A stretch of 64,000 nt of DNA. Origin: Coralliovum pocilloporae (GTDB taxonomy: Bacteria; Pseudomonadota; Alphaproteobacteria; Rhizobiales; Cohaesibacteraceae). The stretch lies in assembly GCF_030845175.1 (NCBI RefSeq), contig NZ_CP132542.1, positions 992,001 to 1,056,000 on the forward strand, in the 5' to 3' direction. The position numbers were made by a program, and so were the translations under genes. Shown here piece by piece: positions 56,495 to 64,000 of this stretch. Under the pieces are notes generated by a model. It was not told where the DNA came from and did not search any database. It saw nothing but the letters and a program-made list of their open reading frames with translations. Numbering within the stretch: the first letter of the stretch is position 1; every line of letters begins with the position of its first letter.

Positions 56495-57919
56495 ATGACC
56501 AAAACCCTCACTCCCGATATCTGTGTCATCGGAGCCGGATCAGGTGGCCTGACCGTGGCTGCGGTGGCTGCCGCATTCAACGTGCCGGTCGTATTGATTG
56601 AAAAAGGCAAGATGGGCGGTGATTGCCTGAATTATGGATGCGTCCCCTCCAAAGCCCTGATTGCCGCAGGAAAACAGGCTCAGGCCATACGGGATGGAGC
56701 CAAGTTCGGTATCTCGGCTGGTGATCCGGTCGTGGATTTTGAACAGGTCCACAAGCACGTTCACGACGTCATCGCTGAAATCGCACCCCATGATTCAGTC
56801 GAGCGCTTCGAAGGGCTCGGTGTAACGGTCATTCAGGAAGCCGCCCGTTTTATCGACCATGAGACAGTTCAGGCCGGAGATGTGACGGTCAAGGCCAGAC
56901 GGTTTGTCATCGCCACAGGCTCATCAGCAGCCCTGCCACCCGTTGAGGGCCTTGATGACGTTCCCTACCTGACAAACGAAACGGTCTTTGACCTCACAGA
57001 GCAACCCGAGCACCTGATTGTCATCGGTGGCGGCCCCATCGGCATGGAACTGGCACAGGCTCATCACCGGCTTGGCAGCCGCGTCACTGTTCTGGAAGCC
57101 TTCAAGGCGCTCGGCAAGGATGACCCGGAGCTGACCTCTATCGTTCTGGATCGCATCCGTTCAGAAGGCGTGGACATTCGCGAAGGTGTAAGAATTGCCC
57201 GTGTGGAATCTCTCGACGAGGGCATTCGGGTCGTTCTGGAACATGATGGCGGAGAACTCGCTCTAGACGGCGACAGATTGCTGGTTGCAGCGGGTCGCGC
57301 GCCCAACATTACAGGCCTCGGCCTTGATGAAGCGGGCATCAAACACGATAAGCGCTCTGTTCTTGTGGACCGGAGCCTGCGGACATCAAACCGCAAGGTC
57401 TATGCGATTGGTGATGTCATTGGAGGGCTGCAGTTCACCCATGTGGCATCCTATCACGCAACTCTGGTCATCCAGCAGATCCTGTTCCGTCTGCCGGCCA
57501 AGGAAGATCGATCCATCATTCCCTGGGCAACTTACACGGACCCGGAAATTGCTCATATCGGCCTGACAGAAGAAGACGCACGCAAGGCACACGGAACAAT
57601 TTCTGTGCTGCGCTGGCCCTATTCAGAAAATGATCGTGCGCAGGCCGAGAAAAAAACCACCGGTCTCATCAAGATTATTACAGACAAGAAGGGTCGTATC
57701 CTTGGCGTCAGCATTGTCGGCGACAAGGCCAGCGAGATGATCAACATGTGGTCCCTTGTGGTCAGTCAGAAACAATCCGTCGGCAAGGTGAAAGGGTTCA
57801 TTTCCCCCTACCCGACCATGACTGAAATCGGAAAGCGCGCTGCTGTGACCTTTTTCAAGGACTTCCCATCCAAGCCTCTGGTAGGGTATATCATTCGCAT
57901 GCTGCGCGTGTTCGGTTAG
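56495..57919 (+). CDS. FAD-dependent pyridine nucleotide-disulfide oxidoreductase, MerA/Lpd-like
   Basis: 474 residues. FAD site GAGSGG at 13-18; redox disulfide GGDCLNYGCVPSK (Cys44, Cys49); NAD(P) site GGGPIGMELAQ; VYAIGDV. The C-terminal HPT..E dyad of dihydrolipoyl dehydrogenase reads SPYPTMTE, so the catalytic His is Tyr, excluding a normal Lpd. It also lacks the C-terminal vicinal Cys of mercuric reductase. The electron acceptor is unknown. It may form a unit with the TVP38 gene before it and the kinase after it. Confidence 0.85.
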   Translation: MTKTLTPDICVIGAGSGGLTVAAVAAAFNVPVVLIEKGKMGGDCLNYGCVPSKALIAAGKQAQAIRDGAKFGISAGDPVVDFEQVHKHVHDVIAEIAPHDSVERFEGLGVTVIQEAARFIDHETVQAGDVTVKARRFVIATGSSAALPPVEGLDDVPYLTNETVFDLTEQPEHLIVIGGGPIGMELAQAHHRLGSRVTVLEAFKALGKDDPELTSIVLDRIRSEGVDIREGVRIARVESLDEGIRVVLEHDGGELALDGDRLLVAAGRAPNITGLGLDEAGIKHDKRSVLVDRSLRTSNRKVYAIGDVIGGLQFTHVASYHATLVIQQILFRLPAKEDRSIIPWATYTDPEIAHIGLTEEDARKAHGTISVLRWPYSENDRAQAEKKTTGLIKIITDKKGRILGVSIVGDKASEMINMWSLVVSQKQSVGKVKGFISPYPTMTEIGKRAAVTFFKDFPSKPLVGYIIRMLRVFG

Positions 57920-57938
57920 GAGCAAGAGCATAGACCAG

Positions 57939-59393
57939 ATGGCCGGGTCAGAGGCAAATGAGACTGGCAAGTCCAAGACAGTCCAACTCAAATGGAGTTT
58001 GTCGACCAAACTCCTGCTGCTGACGATTGCCTTCATCATGCTCAGCGAAGTGCTGATTTTCATTCCGTCAGCCGCCAATTTCCGCAACAACTGGCTGAAA
58101 GACAAGGTCGCGATGGCAGCAGTTGCCGCCGTGGGCGTGACCACCTTCGATCAGCGCGAGCCACCAAGGGTCCTCCAGGATCGCCTACTGGCGGCCACCG
58201 GGGCCCATGCAATTGCCGTCAGGTCTGCCGGGCTGAGACGCCTTGTTGCCATGGACCGCATGCCCTCTTCTGTCGATATCAGCACCGATCTGAGGGAGAT
58301 CGGCCCGCTCACATCCATCATGCAGACCTTTGAGACCCTTTTTGCTTCAGACGGCCGCACACTTTTGGCCATAGGCACGCCTCCGGAAGGTGGAGAGGCG
58401 CTGGAGGTGATCATGGATGAAACCCCTCTCAGGGCCGATCTGATTGCCTTCAGCATCAACATTCTGCAGCTCTCCCTCATCATTTCCTTTGTGACCGCTG
58501 CATTGGTCTACATCAGCCTTCGCGCCCTGTTCCTGAAACCGATGGAAGCACTGACCCATGCCATTGTCGCATTCCGGGATGCACCGGAAGACAAGGCCAG
58601 CCGTGTGGTGCCAACCAATCGCACTGACGAAATCGGCCTGATGGAACAGAGCTTCTCGGACATGCAGGAGCAATTGTCAGACACCCTGCACCAGCAGAAG
58701 CGGCTCGCCGACCTGGGACTGGCCGTCTCCAAGATCAATCATGATTTGAGAAACATCCTGGCTTCAGCACAGCTCTTCTCAGATCGCCTGTCCGATCTGG
58801 ATGACCCTCTGGCCAAACGGATTGTGCCAAAGATCTTCCATGCCCTCGACAGGGCTGTAAACTACACCAAGTCCGTTATGGACTACGGCAAGGCGCAGGA
58901 AGCCCCACCGTCCCGCCGTCGCATTCACTTGCGCAAGGTGATTGATGACATCGGCGAGACTCTGGCTCTTGGCGATCGGGAAGATATCGACTGGTATATT
59001 GCCTGTGATGACCACGTAGAACTGGATGCTGATCCGGAACAACTGTTCCGGGCCATGCTGAACCTCTGTCGCAATGCCATTCAGGCCATGGAAAGTGACA
59101 ACCGGCCGGAGGTCATTCGCCGTCTGTCTGTCTATGCCATGCAGGCCGATGTGGGCATCCTGATCCGGATTTGTGATACAGGTCCCGGCGTGCCGGAAAA
59201 GGCCAAGGAAAAACTCTTCCAGGCATTCCAGGGCTCTGTTCGGCAAGGCGGAACCGGCCTTGGTCTGGCGATAGCTTCAGAACTGATCCGCGCCCATGAC
59301 GGCACGTTGAGACTGGTTGAATCAGACACCGGAGCCACGTTCGAGATCTTCATACCAATGCCCGAACAAGAGCAGGTTCTGGCCGCCAAGTAG
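57939..59393 (+). CDS. HAMP-domain sensor histidine kinase
   Basis: 484 residues. TM helices at ~24-44 and ~168-193 enclose a periplasmic sensor domain; HAMP ~195-250; HisKA with KINHDLRN (His268); HATPase with NLCRNAIQA, DTGPGVP and GGTGLGLAIAS. No response regulator gene is adjacent, so the partner is elsewhere. It starts 19 bp after the flavoprotein gene and may share its transcript. Confidence 0.9.
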   Translation: MAGSEANETGKSKTVQLKWSLSTKLLLLTIAFIMLSEVLIFIPSAANFRNNWLKDKVAMAAVAAVGVTTFDQREPPRVLQDRLLAATGAHAIAVRSAGLRRLVAMDRMPSSVDISTDLREIGPLTSIMQTFETLFASDGRTLLAIGTPPEGGEALEVIMDETPLRADLIAFSINILQLSLIISFVTAALVYISLRALFLKPMEALTHAIVAFRDAPEDKASRVVPTNRTDEIGLMEQSFSDMQEQLSDTLHQQKRLADLGLAVSKINHDLRNILASAQLFSDRLSDLDDPLAKRIVPKIFHALDRAVNYTKSVMDYGKAQEAPPSRRRIHLRKVIDDIGETLALGDREDIDWYIACDDHVELDADPEQLFRAMLNLCRNAIQAMESDNRPEVIRRLSVYAMQADVGILIRICDTGPGVPEKAKEKLFQAFQGSVRQGGTGLGLAIASELIRAHDGTLRLVESDTGATFEIFIPMPEQEQVLAAK

Positions 59394-59541
59394 CAGGCTG
59401 CTGCACGCGCTACAAAGCCCAGGCAGGGCAGAGAATCTTTTTTGTTCACAAGCCCAAAAGAAAAACAAGAATAGGCTTGCCAAACCCTCCAGAAGCTATT
59501 ACGAGTACGCCCCACACGAGGCAGTCAACTGCCCGCGGCAA

Positions 59542-59618
59542 GCACCGGTAGCTCAGCTGGATAGAGCACCAGACTACGAATCTGGGGGTCGGGAGTTCGA
59601 ATCTTCCCCGGTGCGCCA
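59542..59618 (+). tRNA. tRNA-Arg(ACG)
   Basis: 77 nt with encoded CCA; acceptor GCACCGG/CCGGTGC, anticodon arm CCAGA-CTACGAA-TCTGG gives ACG (A34, read as inosine). Core genes end here and variable content begins downstream. Confidence 0.97.
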
Positions 59619-59710
59619 TTCCCCAAAGACACCATCAAAATAACCGACTGATATTTCAATGTTTTCGCAAGAGAGCATGACAGCGTGATTCTGAAAAGCT
59701 GATAGACTTT

Positions 59711-59782
59711 TCAGATAAAAACTCGTGAAAATACAAACCCTTAAAGCACCGCTACCAATTCAAGTTAAAGGTCTGGCGCTTG
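59711..59782 (-). repeat. Dispersed ~71-bp repeat, copy 2
   Basis: Inverted partner of 881-951 with exactly matching outer ends. Part of the gap 59619-59924, which contains no gene. Confidence 0.7.
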
Positions 59783-59924
59783 TGGCGCGCCTTTTCATTC
59801 TGCACAGACTGCGCTTTTAACGTGCACAGAGCGCTTTGTGGATGATGCTTTAATCAAGCGCATTTAGCGCCATCTCTTTGTGGTTCTTTTAACGCAACTT
59901 TTATGAGCGGATTAAACTGCACCA

Positions 59925-60893
59925 TTATGCGTCGAACAAATCACCCGTTTTATCGGTTTGCAGGACAGCAAGAACCCTAACAATAGTTTGGTCACTATCC
60001 TTTAGATTTCCCAGTTCATCATATTTGTAATCGTGCCGCACACGAACCCTCAATGCTTGACCTGGTGTGATTGGATGCTTACCGGCATGGAACTCTTCCA
60101 GCCACTGTTCGTCTTCGATTGGAGCGTTAAAGTTGTTCTTTCCATGTTTGAACTGCCATTGGGATTGCCCAAGTAAATCAGGTTTCCTAATGATCAGCAC
60201 CATGTCGATCTCATTAGACAACTCCTGAGCGGCTTCAACATCTGGCATATGCTCCGATGGCATCCATTTTGACTGTAAATCAACGGAATACTCTGTCTCG
60301 TCGAGTGTGATGGTAAGGCTTTCTCCGTCCTTGAACCTCTCTTTTGTCCGCTGGATCCGGTCGAGAGATTGAGCAACTCTCGATGAATTTAGTTTTGGGT
60401 AATCAGGCACATGCCTAACATCGGTTTCCTGAGCCAAGGCACGAAACTTCTCAGTCAGATCTTCAATCTGTACTGATTCTTCTTCATCGATATCTCGGTC
60501 GAGCCATTGAAGCGCTGCATATTTCGCCTTGACTAGATACTTGCCGACTTGGGGTTTCCAATCGAGGTCTTTCAGAGCTTGATCATCAGCTTCCTTCAAT
60601 AGATTTCGCAGAAAGATTTTGATGCTGGATTTTTCAATATCTTCCAGGATTAACTGGGTTGAGATTTTCGTATCAATAGACGTAATCAGAACCCCATCCA
60701 GATCTTCGAAAGAGCGGATGAGCTCACTGGCAATATCAAACACCCGAGCCGCCGAACCGGTGGTGTCCCGATAATCAATTTTGATAACCAGATCAGATGG
60801 AGGTGTTCCCATTTTGTCACCTAGTACAATTTCAAAAGAATCATTCATGGGAATGATGATGTTTTGATTAAGGTGTATGAATTGATAATTCAT
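59925..60893 (-). CDS. Unrecognised 322-residue protein in variable region
   Basis: Not recognised. Predicted soluble, with no signal peptide or membrane helix, acidic, and a mixed alpha/beta pattern. The middle has a Lys/Glu/Asp-rich helical stretch; the C-terminal third (WQFKHGKNNFNAPIEDEQWLEEF, seen in part as FNAPIEDEQWL) is followed by a beta-like RVRVRHDYKYDE segment. Base composition is visibly lower in GC than neighbours, suggesting transfer. Its ATG overlaps the end of a D12-class adenine methyltransferase remnant by 26 nt, so the two were once translationally coupled. That makes a mobile or defence cassette origin plausible. Confidence 0.6.
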   Translation of the reverse strand: MNYQFIHLNQNIIIPMNDSFEIVLGDKMGTPPSDLVIKIDYRDTTGSAARVFDIASELIRSFEDLDGVLITSIDTKISTQLILEDIEKSSIKIFLRNLLKEADDQALKDLDWKPQVGKYLVKAKYAALQWLDRDIDEEESVQIEDLTEKFRALAQETDVRHVPDYPKLNSSRVAQSLDRIQRTKERFKDGESLTITLDETEYSVDLQSKWMPSEHMPDVEAAQELSNEIDMVLIIRKPDLLGQSQWQFKHGKNNFNAPIEDEQWLEEFHAGKHPITPGQALRVRVRHDYKYDELGNLKDSDQTIVRVLAVLQTDKTGDLFDA

Positions 60894-61137
60894 CTAGAGA
60901 TTGGTTGGAAATCACTAGCTCCCACGCCTTCTTTGAATCCTTTGCACCAGCCGCGTAACTCAATGTGACCTCCTCGAAATCGAAACCTGAGAAGATTTCG
61001 CGGATCTCTGGCACGTCATGAATCGACATCAGGAACCGGCCTTTTAGAGACCTGAGTTGATCGGCAAGGCTCTGGAAGTCTTCTACGCTGAATACGCTTT
61101 TGCCGTAGTGGCCGGATGTCAGACCAACATCCTCAAT
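60868..61137 (-). pseudogene. 3' remnant of D12-class DNA adenine methyltransferase (Dam-like)
   Basis: Minus-strand translation from an in-frame TGA at 61138 gives 89 codons ending at TAA 60868. The sequence GHYGKSVFSVEDFQSLAD, LKGRFLMSIHDVPEIREIF and WELVISN matches, by memory of the family, the C-terminal part of D12-class MTases (HYGK..F...DF..LA..L....GRF..S..D.PE.R..F). The catalytic DPPY and AdoMet motifs would lie upstream and are absent; the sequence above 61138 does not continue in any frame I could read. Hence truncated and inactive. Confidence 0.75.
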
Positions 61138-61325
61138 TCATTTTTCAAAGCGCGGCATATTCTGTTTTATCGCCGTATTCCGAAAAATCTGATGGAGCAT
61201 GGTCAGGTCGACAGACTTGTAGTGTGCTTGAAGGCCAGGTGCCTATAGCAGGCTTCGGTGATACCGGGGCCTCTTCAAGACGTCGCTTAAGGGTCAGACC
61301 GACCCTTTACCCAGAACCAGGGTTC

Positions 61326-61390
61326 AGGCTCATAGGTTCCATCCGTTCTACATCTCTTCTTTAGACAGAACGGACAGAACCTATGAGCCT
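61326..61390. repeat. 65-bp inverted repeat
   Basis: AGGCTCATAGGTTC and GAACCTATGAGCCT are perfect 14-bp arms; inside them TCCGTTCT pairs with AGAACGGA. Lies between the methyltransferase remnant and the autotransporter 3' end. No T run, so not an obvious intrinsic terminator. The rest of 61141-61412 has no supported gene. Confidence 0.75.
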
Positions 61391-61412
61391 ACCCCCCTGT
61401 TTCTCCCGGTTT

Positions 61413-62165
61413 TTACCAGTTGAGGCCTGCGCGTGCTCTTACGGTCCATGCTTCGAACGTGTCATCTCCGATACCGGCATAGCTGCCATCCACATTGAAA
61501 TGCATGCCATCGGCTGTCATGAGAGCGAGACCGGCTGTGACGGATGCACTCAGGCGCTCGTCTGCCAATGTTGACGGGTTGGACTGGAACCGGTTCGCTG
61601 TGTTCTCGGCCGAGAACGTCCAGACCCCCCGGGCTCCAAGACTTGGGGTCAGTGCCATGCCGTTATCCAGCTCGAACGTTCTGCTGAAGGTCGGGCCGAA
61701 TTCCAGCGTTCCCGATTCATAGGTCAGTGACGGGATCGCGGTGCCGACAGTGTCGACATAGGCATCTGTGTCCTCACGATAGTAGGACAGACGCACTTCC
61801 GGCTGGACCAGAACCTCATGGAAGGAAAACTCTCCAATCAGGGCACCTGTGACCAGCCACCGCTCTGAATCGAAATCATCAGAATACGTTCCCAGGGGAG
61901 AGACACTGTTGTCGGCCTGCCCCCAGGATGCTGCTGCATCGATATAGAACTGATCGGTGACCTTAGCCGTTAGATATGGCCCGACCATAAAGCCAAATCC
62001 GTCTGATTGACCGGCACCTGACGATTGATCATAGGTGATCCAGTCAAGCTGGGCACCAACACCAAGCAGCAGCCGTGATGTCATCAGATAGTCAGCCCCG
62101 GCGTGGAGAACTGTAAAGTTGCCCTCCCCTGACAGGCCCTCATATCGGCTGTATTTGCCTTCCAG
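61413..62165 (-). pseudogene. Autotransporter beta-barrel domain detached by an in-frame stop
   Basis: Continues in the same frame as the passenger gene upstream, immediately after TGA 62166-62168: LEGKYSRYEGL, then HAGADYLMTSRLLLGVGAQLDW, alternating beta strands and a terminal aromatic (LNW). This is an autotransporter translocator domain of ~250 residues. An internal ATG at 62084 would give 223 residues without a signal peptide, so no independent export is expected. Normally the sequence reads NPFDIW-LEG; here the Trp codon is TGA. Confidence 0.75.
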
Positions 62166-63980
62166 TCAGATGTCAAACGGGTTGGTCTCTTTAACTCCGG
62201 GGCCACGCTCAAGCCCTTGCAGCTCATTGAGGGGCAGCTCATTGAGGGCACGCACACTCTCTGCATGTGTCTGACCTATGTCTGTGGTCTGTGTGGCATA
62301 GCCTGACGCGTGTGGCGGCGTCGACACGCTGCCGGCGCTGTCCCGGCGTTCTGTCGTCTCTTGTGGTGTCTTGTAGCTGCCCTGTGAGGGACGCGGTCCG
62401 GTCTGCTGAATCCCGGCATAGGACAGGATTGTGACGGGATCGGCGGAGACTGACGTCTCAGCGCCTGCGGCTTGCGCTTTACGGAGGCTGAAAGAGAAGC
62501 GTCCCTCTGTATCACTGATTGTTGCGGAGAAGGGCAGATAACCGCTCGACACCGTTACCCCAAACCCGGAAATGCCGCCATTATTTGTATCACGACCGTT
62601 TAACCGATCCAGACGACGGGACTGGCTCGGACGGTTCTGGAGGAGAAGATTGCCCCGGTTCTCAAGGAGAGACCCGATGATGGCCGTCGTCTGCTCCAAA
62701 GCCGTACCTTCTACGGTGACACGCGTTGCTGCGGTATTGTCGTTGCCTGCCTGGTCCTGCGCGACGCCTGCGGCCACATCGATTGTGATGTCAGACCCTG
62801 ATGACGGTGTAATCGATGCGGTGAAGCTCTGATTATCCGTTGTTGTGAGGGCTGTCACGGTGCCATTGCCAACGGTTACATCCCCGGCAACGAAGTTCAC
62901 AACGGGTTCTGAGAACTGAACCGTCACATTGAAGGGTGCAGTGCCATCATGCGTACCTGGCGCGTTCAGAATGGAAACGGTGGGCGCGATTGCATCTGCT
63001 ACGGTGACCCGTGTTGCTGCAGCATTGTCGTTGCCAGCCTGGTCCTGCGCGACCCCAGCCGCTACATCAACTGTGACGGCAGCCCCTGATGACGGTGTAA
63101 TCGATGCGGTGAAGCTCTGGTTATCGGTCGTTGTGAGACTGGTCACAGTGCCATTGCCGACGGTTACGTCCCCAGCAACGAAGTTCACCACGGGTTCGGA
63201 AAACTGAACAGTCACATCAAACGGCGTCACCCCGTCATGAGAGGCCGGGGCATTCAGAATGGAAACAGTGGGCGCGGTTATATCGGCTAAGGTGATGGAT
63301 GCAGAGGTGGTCGGGATCGAATTTGCATCCGTAGACGCCAGACTGTACCGAAAATCGTAGACTGTCGTTCCGTCGCCGGTGATTGTACCGCTGGACGTAC
63401 CAAAGCTTTGTCCATTATCGATTACGGCACGAAAACTTAGCCTCATTCTCACAAGCTCTGCAAAATTTGTCGCCGTGGCGCCTGAGGCAGTCTCAAATCC
63501 GGAAGAGACATTTGTAACAGAACTGAGACCACACATCCCCAGGAAACCCGCATCAACGACGGAACTAGCGGGCATTGCGGTTGCGTTCACAGCGCCTCCG
63601 AACACGCTTACCCTAATATCTGCACCCGTAGGGCTAGCACTCGTAAACGACGAAAAAGCGAACAATGCGTTGGTGGCCGAGTATGTAATGGCTCCAGTCG
63701 ACCCGGTACTGTCGCGAAAAACATCTAAAAAGAAACCGCAAGCCCCGAAAGCGGGCAGAAGTCGAGCGAAATAGTCCTGCGTATCATTCCAGGCCCGGGC
63801 AGGAGATGACATCCCGATTGCTGCAGCGACAACAGCGAAGACCAGACCCAGCTTGACCAACCACGCCTGAAGGGACTGACCCAACTCTGACACGCGTGAT
63901 GGTCTGGCTCCTGAACCCCGCCACATCCGGTACACCGCATTAGTATTTTTGATCGCTGAACTCTTACGGATAGATTTCAT
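62166..63980 (-). CDS. Autotransporter-type passenger with Ig-like repeats (truncated by TGA)
   Basis: 604 residues. A long N-region (~48 residues, basic) before the hydrophobic core LGLVFAVVAAAIGMSS and cleavage after ARA resembles extended signal peptides of large autotransporters. A ~150-residue Cys-containing domain follows, then two ~96-residue bacterial Ig-like repeats (APTVSILNAP ... VQFSEPVVNFVAGDVTV). A proline/threonine-rich linker ends in ETNPFDI, the usual junction to the barrel, then stop. Without the barrel it should not reach the surface. If TGA were read through, the whole protein would be ~855 residues. Confidence 0.75.
   Translation of the reverse strand: MKSIRKSSAIKNTNAVYRMWRGSGARPSRVSELGQSLQAWLVKLGLVFAVVAAAIGMSSPARAWNDTQDYFARLLPAFGACGFFLDVFRDSTGSTGAITYSATNALFAFSSFTSASPTGADIRVSVFGGAVNATAMPASSVVDAGFLGMCGLSSVTNVSSGFETASGATATNFAELVRMRLSFRAVIDNGQSFGTSSGTITGDGTTVYDFRYSLASTDANSIPTTSASITLADITAPTVSILNAPASHDGVTPFDVTVQFSEPVVNFVAGDVTVGNGTVTSLTTTDNQSFTASITPSSGAAVTVDVAAGVAQDQAGNDNAAATRVTVADAIAPTVSILNAPGTHDGTAPFNVTVQFSEPVVNFVAGDVTVGNGTVTALTTTDNQSFTASITPSSGSDITIDVAAGVAQDQAGNDNTAATRVTVEGTALEQTTAIIGSLLENRGNLLLQNRPSQSRRLDRLNGRDTNNGGISGFGVTVSSGYLPFSATISDTEGRFSFSLRKAQAAGAETSVSADPVTILSYAGIQQTGPRPSQGSYKTPQETTERRDSAGSVSTPPHASGYATQTTDIGQTHAESVRALNELPLNELQGLERGPGVKETNPFDI
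62713..63288 (-). repeat. Two 288-bp tandem Ig-domain units
   Basis: ACGGTGACACGCGTTGCTG at 62713 and ACGGTGACCCGTGTTGCTG at 63001 start near-identical units of 96 codons. In-frame copy-number change is possible. Confidence 0.75.
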
Positions 63981-64000
63981 CTTGACGTGTCAATGCCGCA

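Noticed and set aside
61057-61364. Two short plus-strand open frames near the methyltransferase remnant
   Set aside because: They overlap the readable antisense methyltransferase remnant and have no ribosome-binding site or family signal.
59542-63980. tRNA-Arg as attachment site of an integrated element
   Set aside because: No integrase gene and no direct repeat of the tRNA 3' end found downstream within the window; kept only as a context remark.

Overview
The window looks like chromosomal DNA of an alphaproteobacterium, most likely a (marine) member of the Rhizobiales/Hyphomicrobiales. The evidence is the conserved block FYDLN-acid protein-aroA-lysE-cmk-rpsA-sppA-ihfB-lapA-trpFBA-accD-folC-trxA-addAB; an AccD without a complete zinc ribbon; a TsaE-AmgK fusion beside a MurU-like enzyme and a DivL-type kinase with Tyr in place of the phospho-acceptor His; and a palindromic intergenic repeat (51894-51944) of the kind scattered through Rhizobiales genomes. 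No rRNA genes, CRISPR arrays or insertion sequences were seen.

Bases 1-25200 hold an accessory surface-polymer locus. It begins with the 3' end of an outer-membrane beta-barrel gene and two large RTX (Ca-binding, type I secreted) protein genes. Next comes a minus-strand operon alg44-alg8-algJ/X-like-algK-like (Sel1)-algI-secreted lyase/epimerase-like gene. Divergent to it lie algA (GDP-mannose synthesis) and a phosphomannomutase-like gene whose catalytic acidic residues are nearly all Asn. A sigma-54 response regulator and a hybrid sensor kinase with a CxxCH haem-type motif follow, then algD (GDP-mannose dehydrogenase). Together these could make GDP-mannuronate (AlgA, AlgD), polymerise it under c-di-GMP control (Alg8/Alg44), O-acetylate it (AlgI, SGNH protein) and move it through the periplasm (Sel1 scaffold): an alginate or alginate-like polymannuronate pathway outside the classical Pseudomonas/Azotobacter setting. 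I read sigma-54 -24/-12 promoters before alg44, algA, algD and one RTX gene, and a shared palindrome (TTTGCAWCTTGCAAW) upstream of alg44/algA and algD. This suggests one regulon run by the resident sigma-54 activator.

Bases 25200-59400 are mostly housekeeping: tRNA-Ala(GGC), shikimate/tryptophan synthesis, CMP kinase, ribosomal protein S1, IHF-beta, AccD, FolC, thioredoxin, the AddAB nuclease, peptidoglycan recycling (MurU, AmgK), DivL, ArgB, the EngB-YidC-RnpA-RpmH group, a TVP38 membrane protein with a MerA-like flavoprotein, and a histidine kinase.

Bases 59500-64000, after tRNA-Arg(ACG), look like a variable region. They contain an unrecognised 322-residue gene of lower GC, the 3' remnant of a D12-class adenine methyltransferase, a dispersed repeat also present at 881-951, and an Ig-repeat autotransporter split by one in-frame TGA exactly where Trp is expected. 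Starts were chosen by Shine-Dalgarno sequence and family alignment from memory. No database search was possible.
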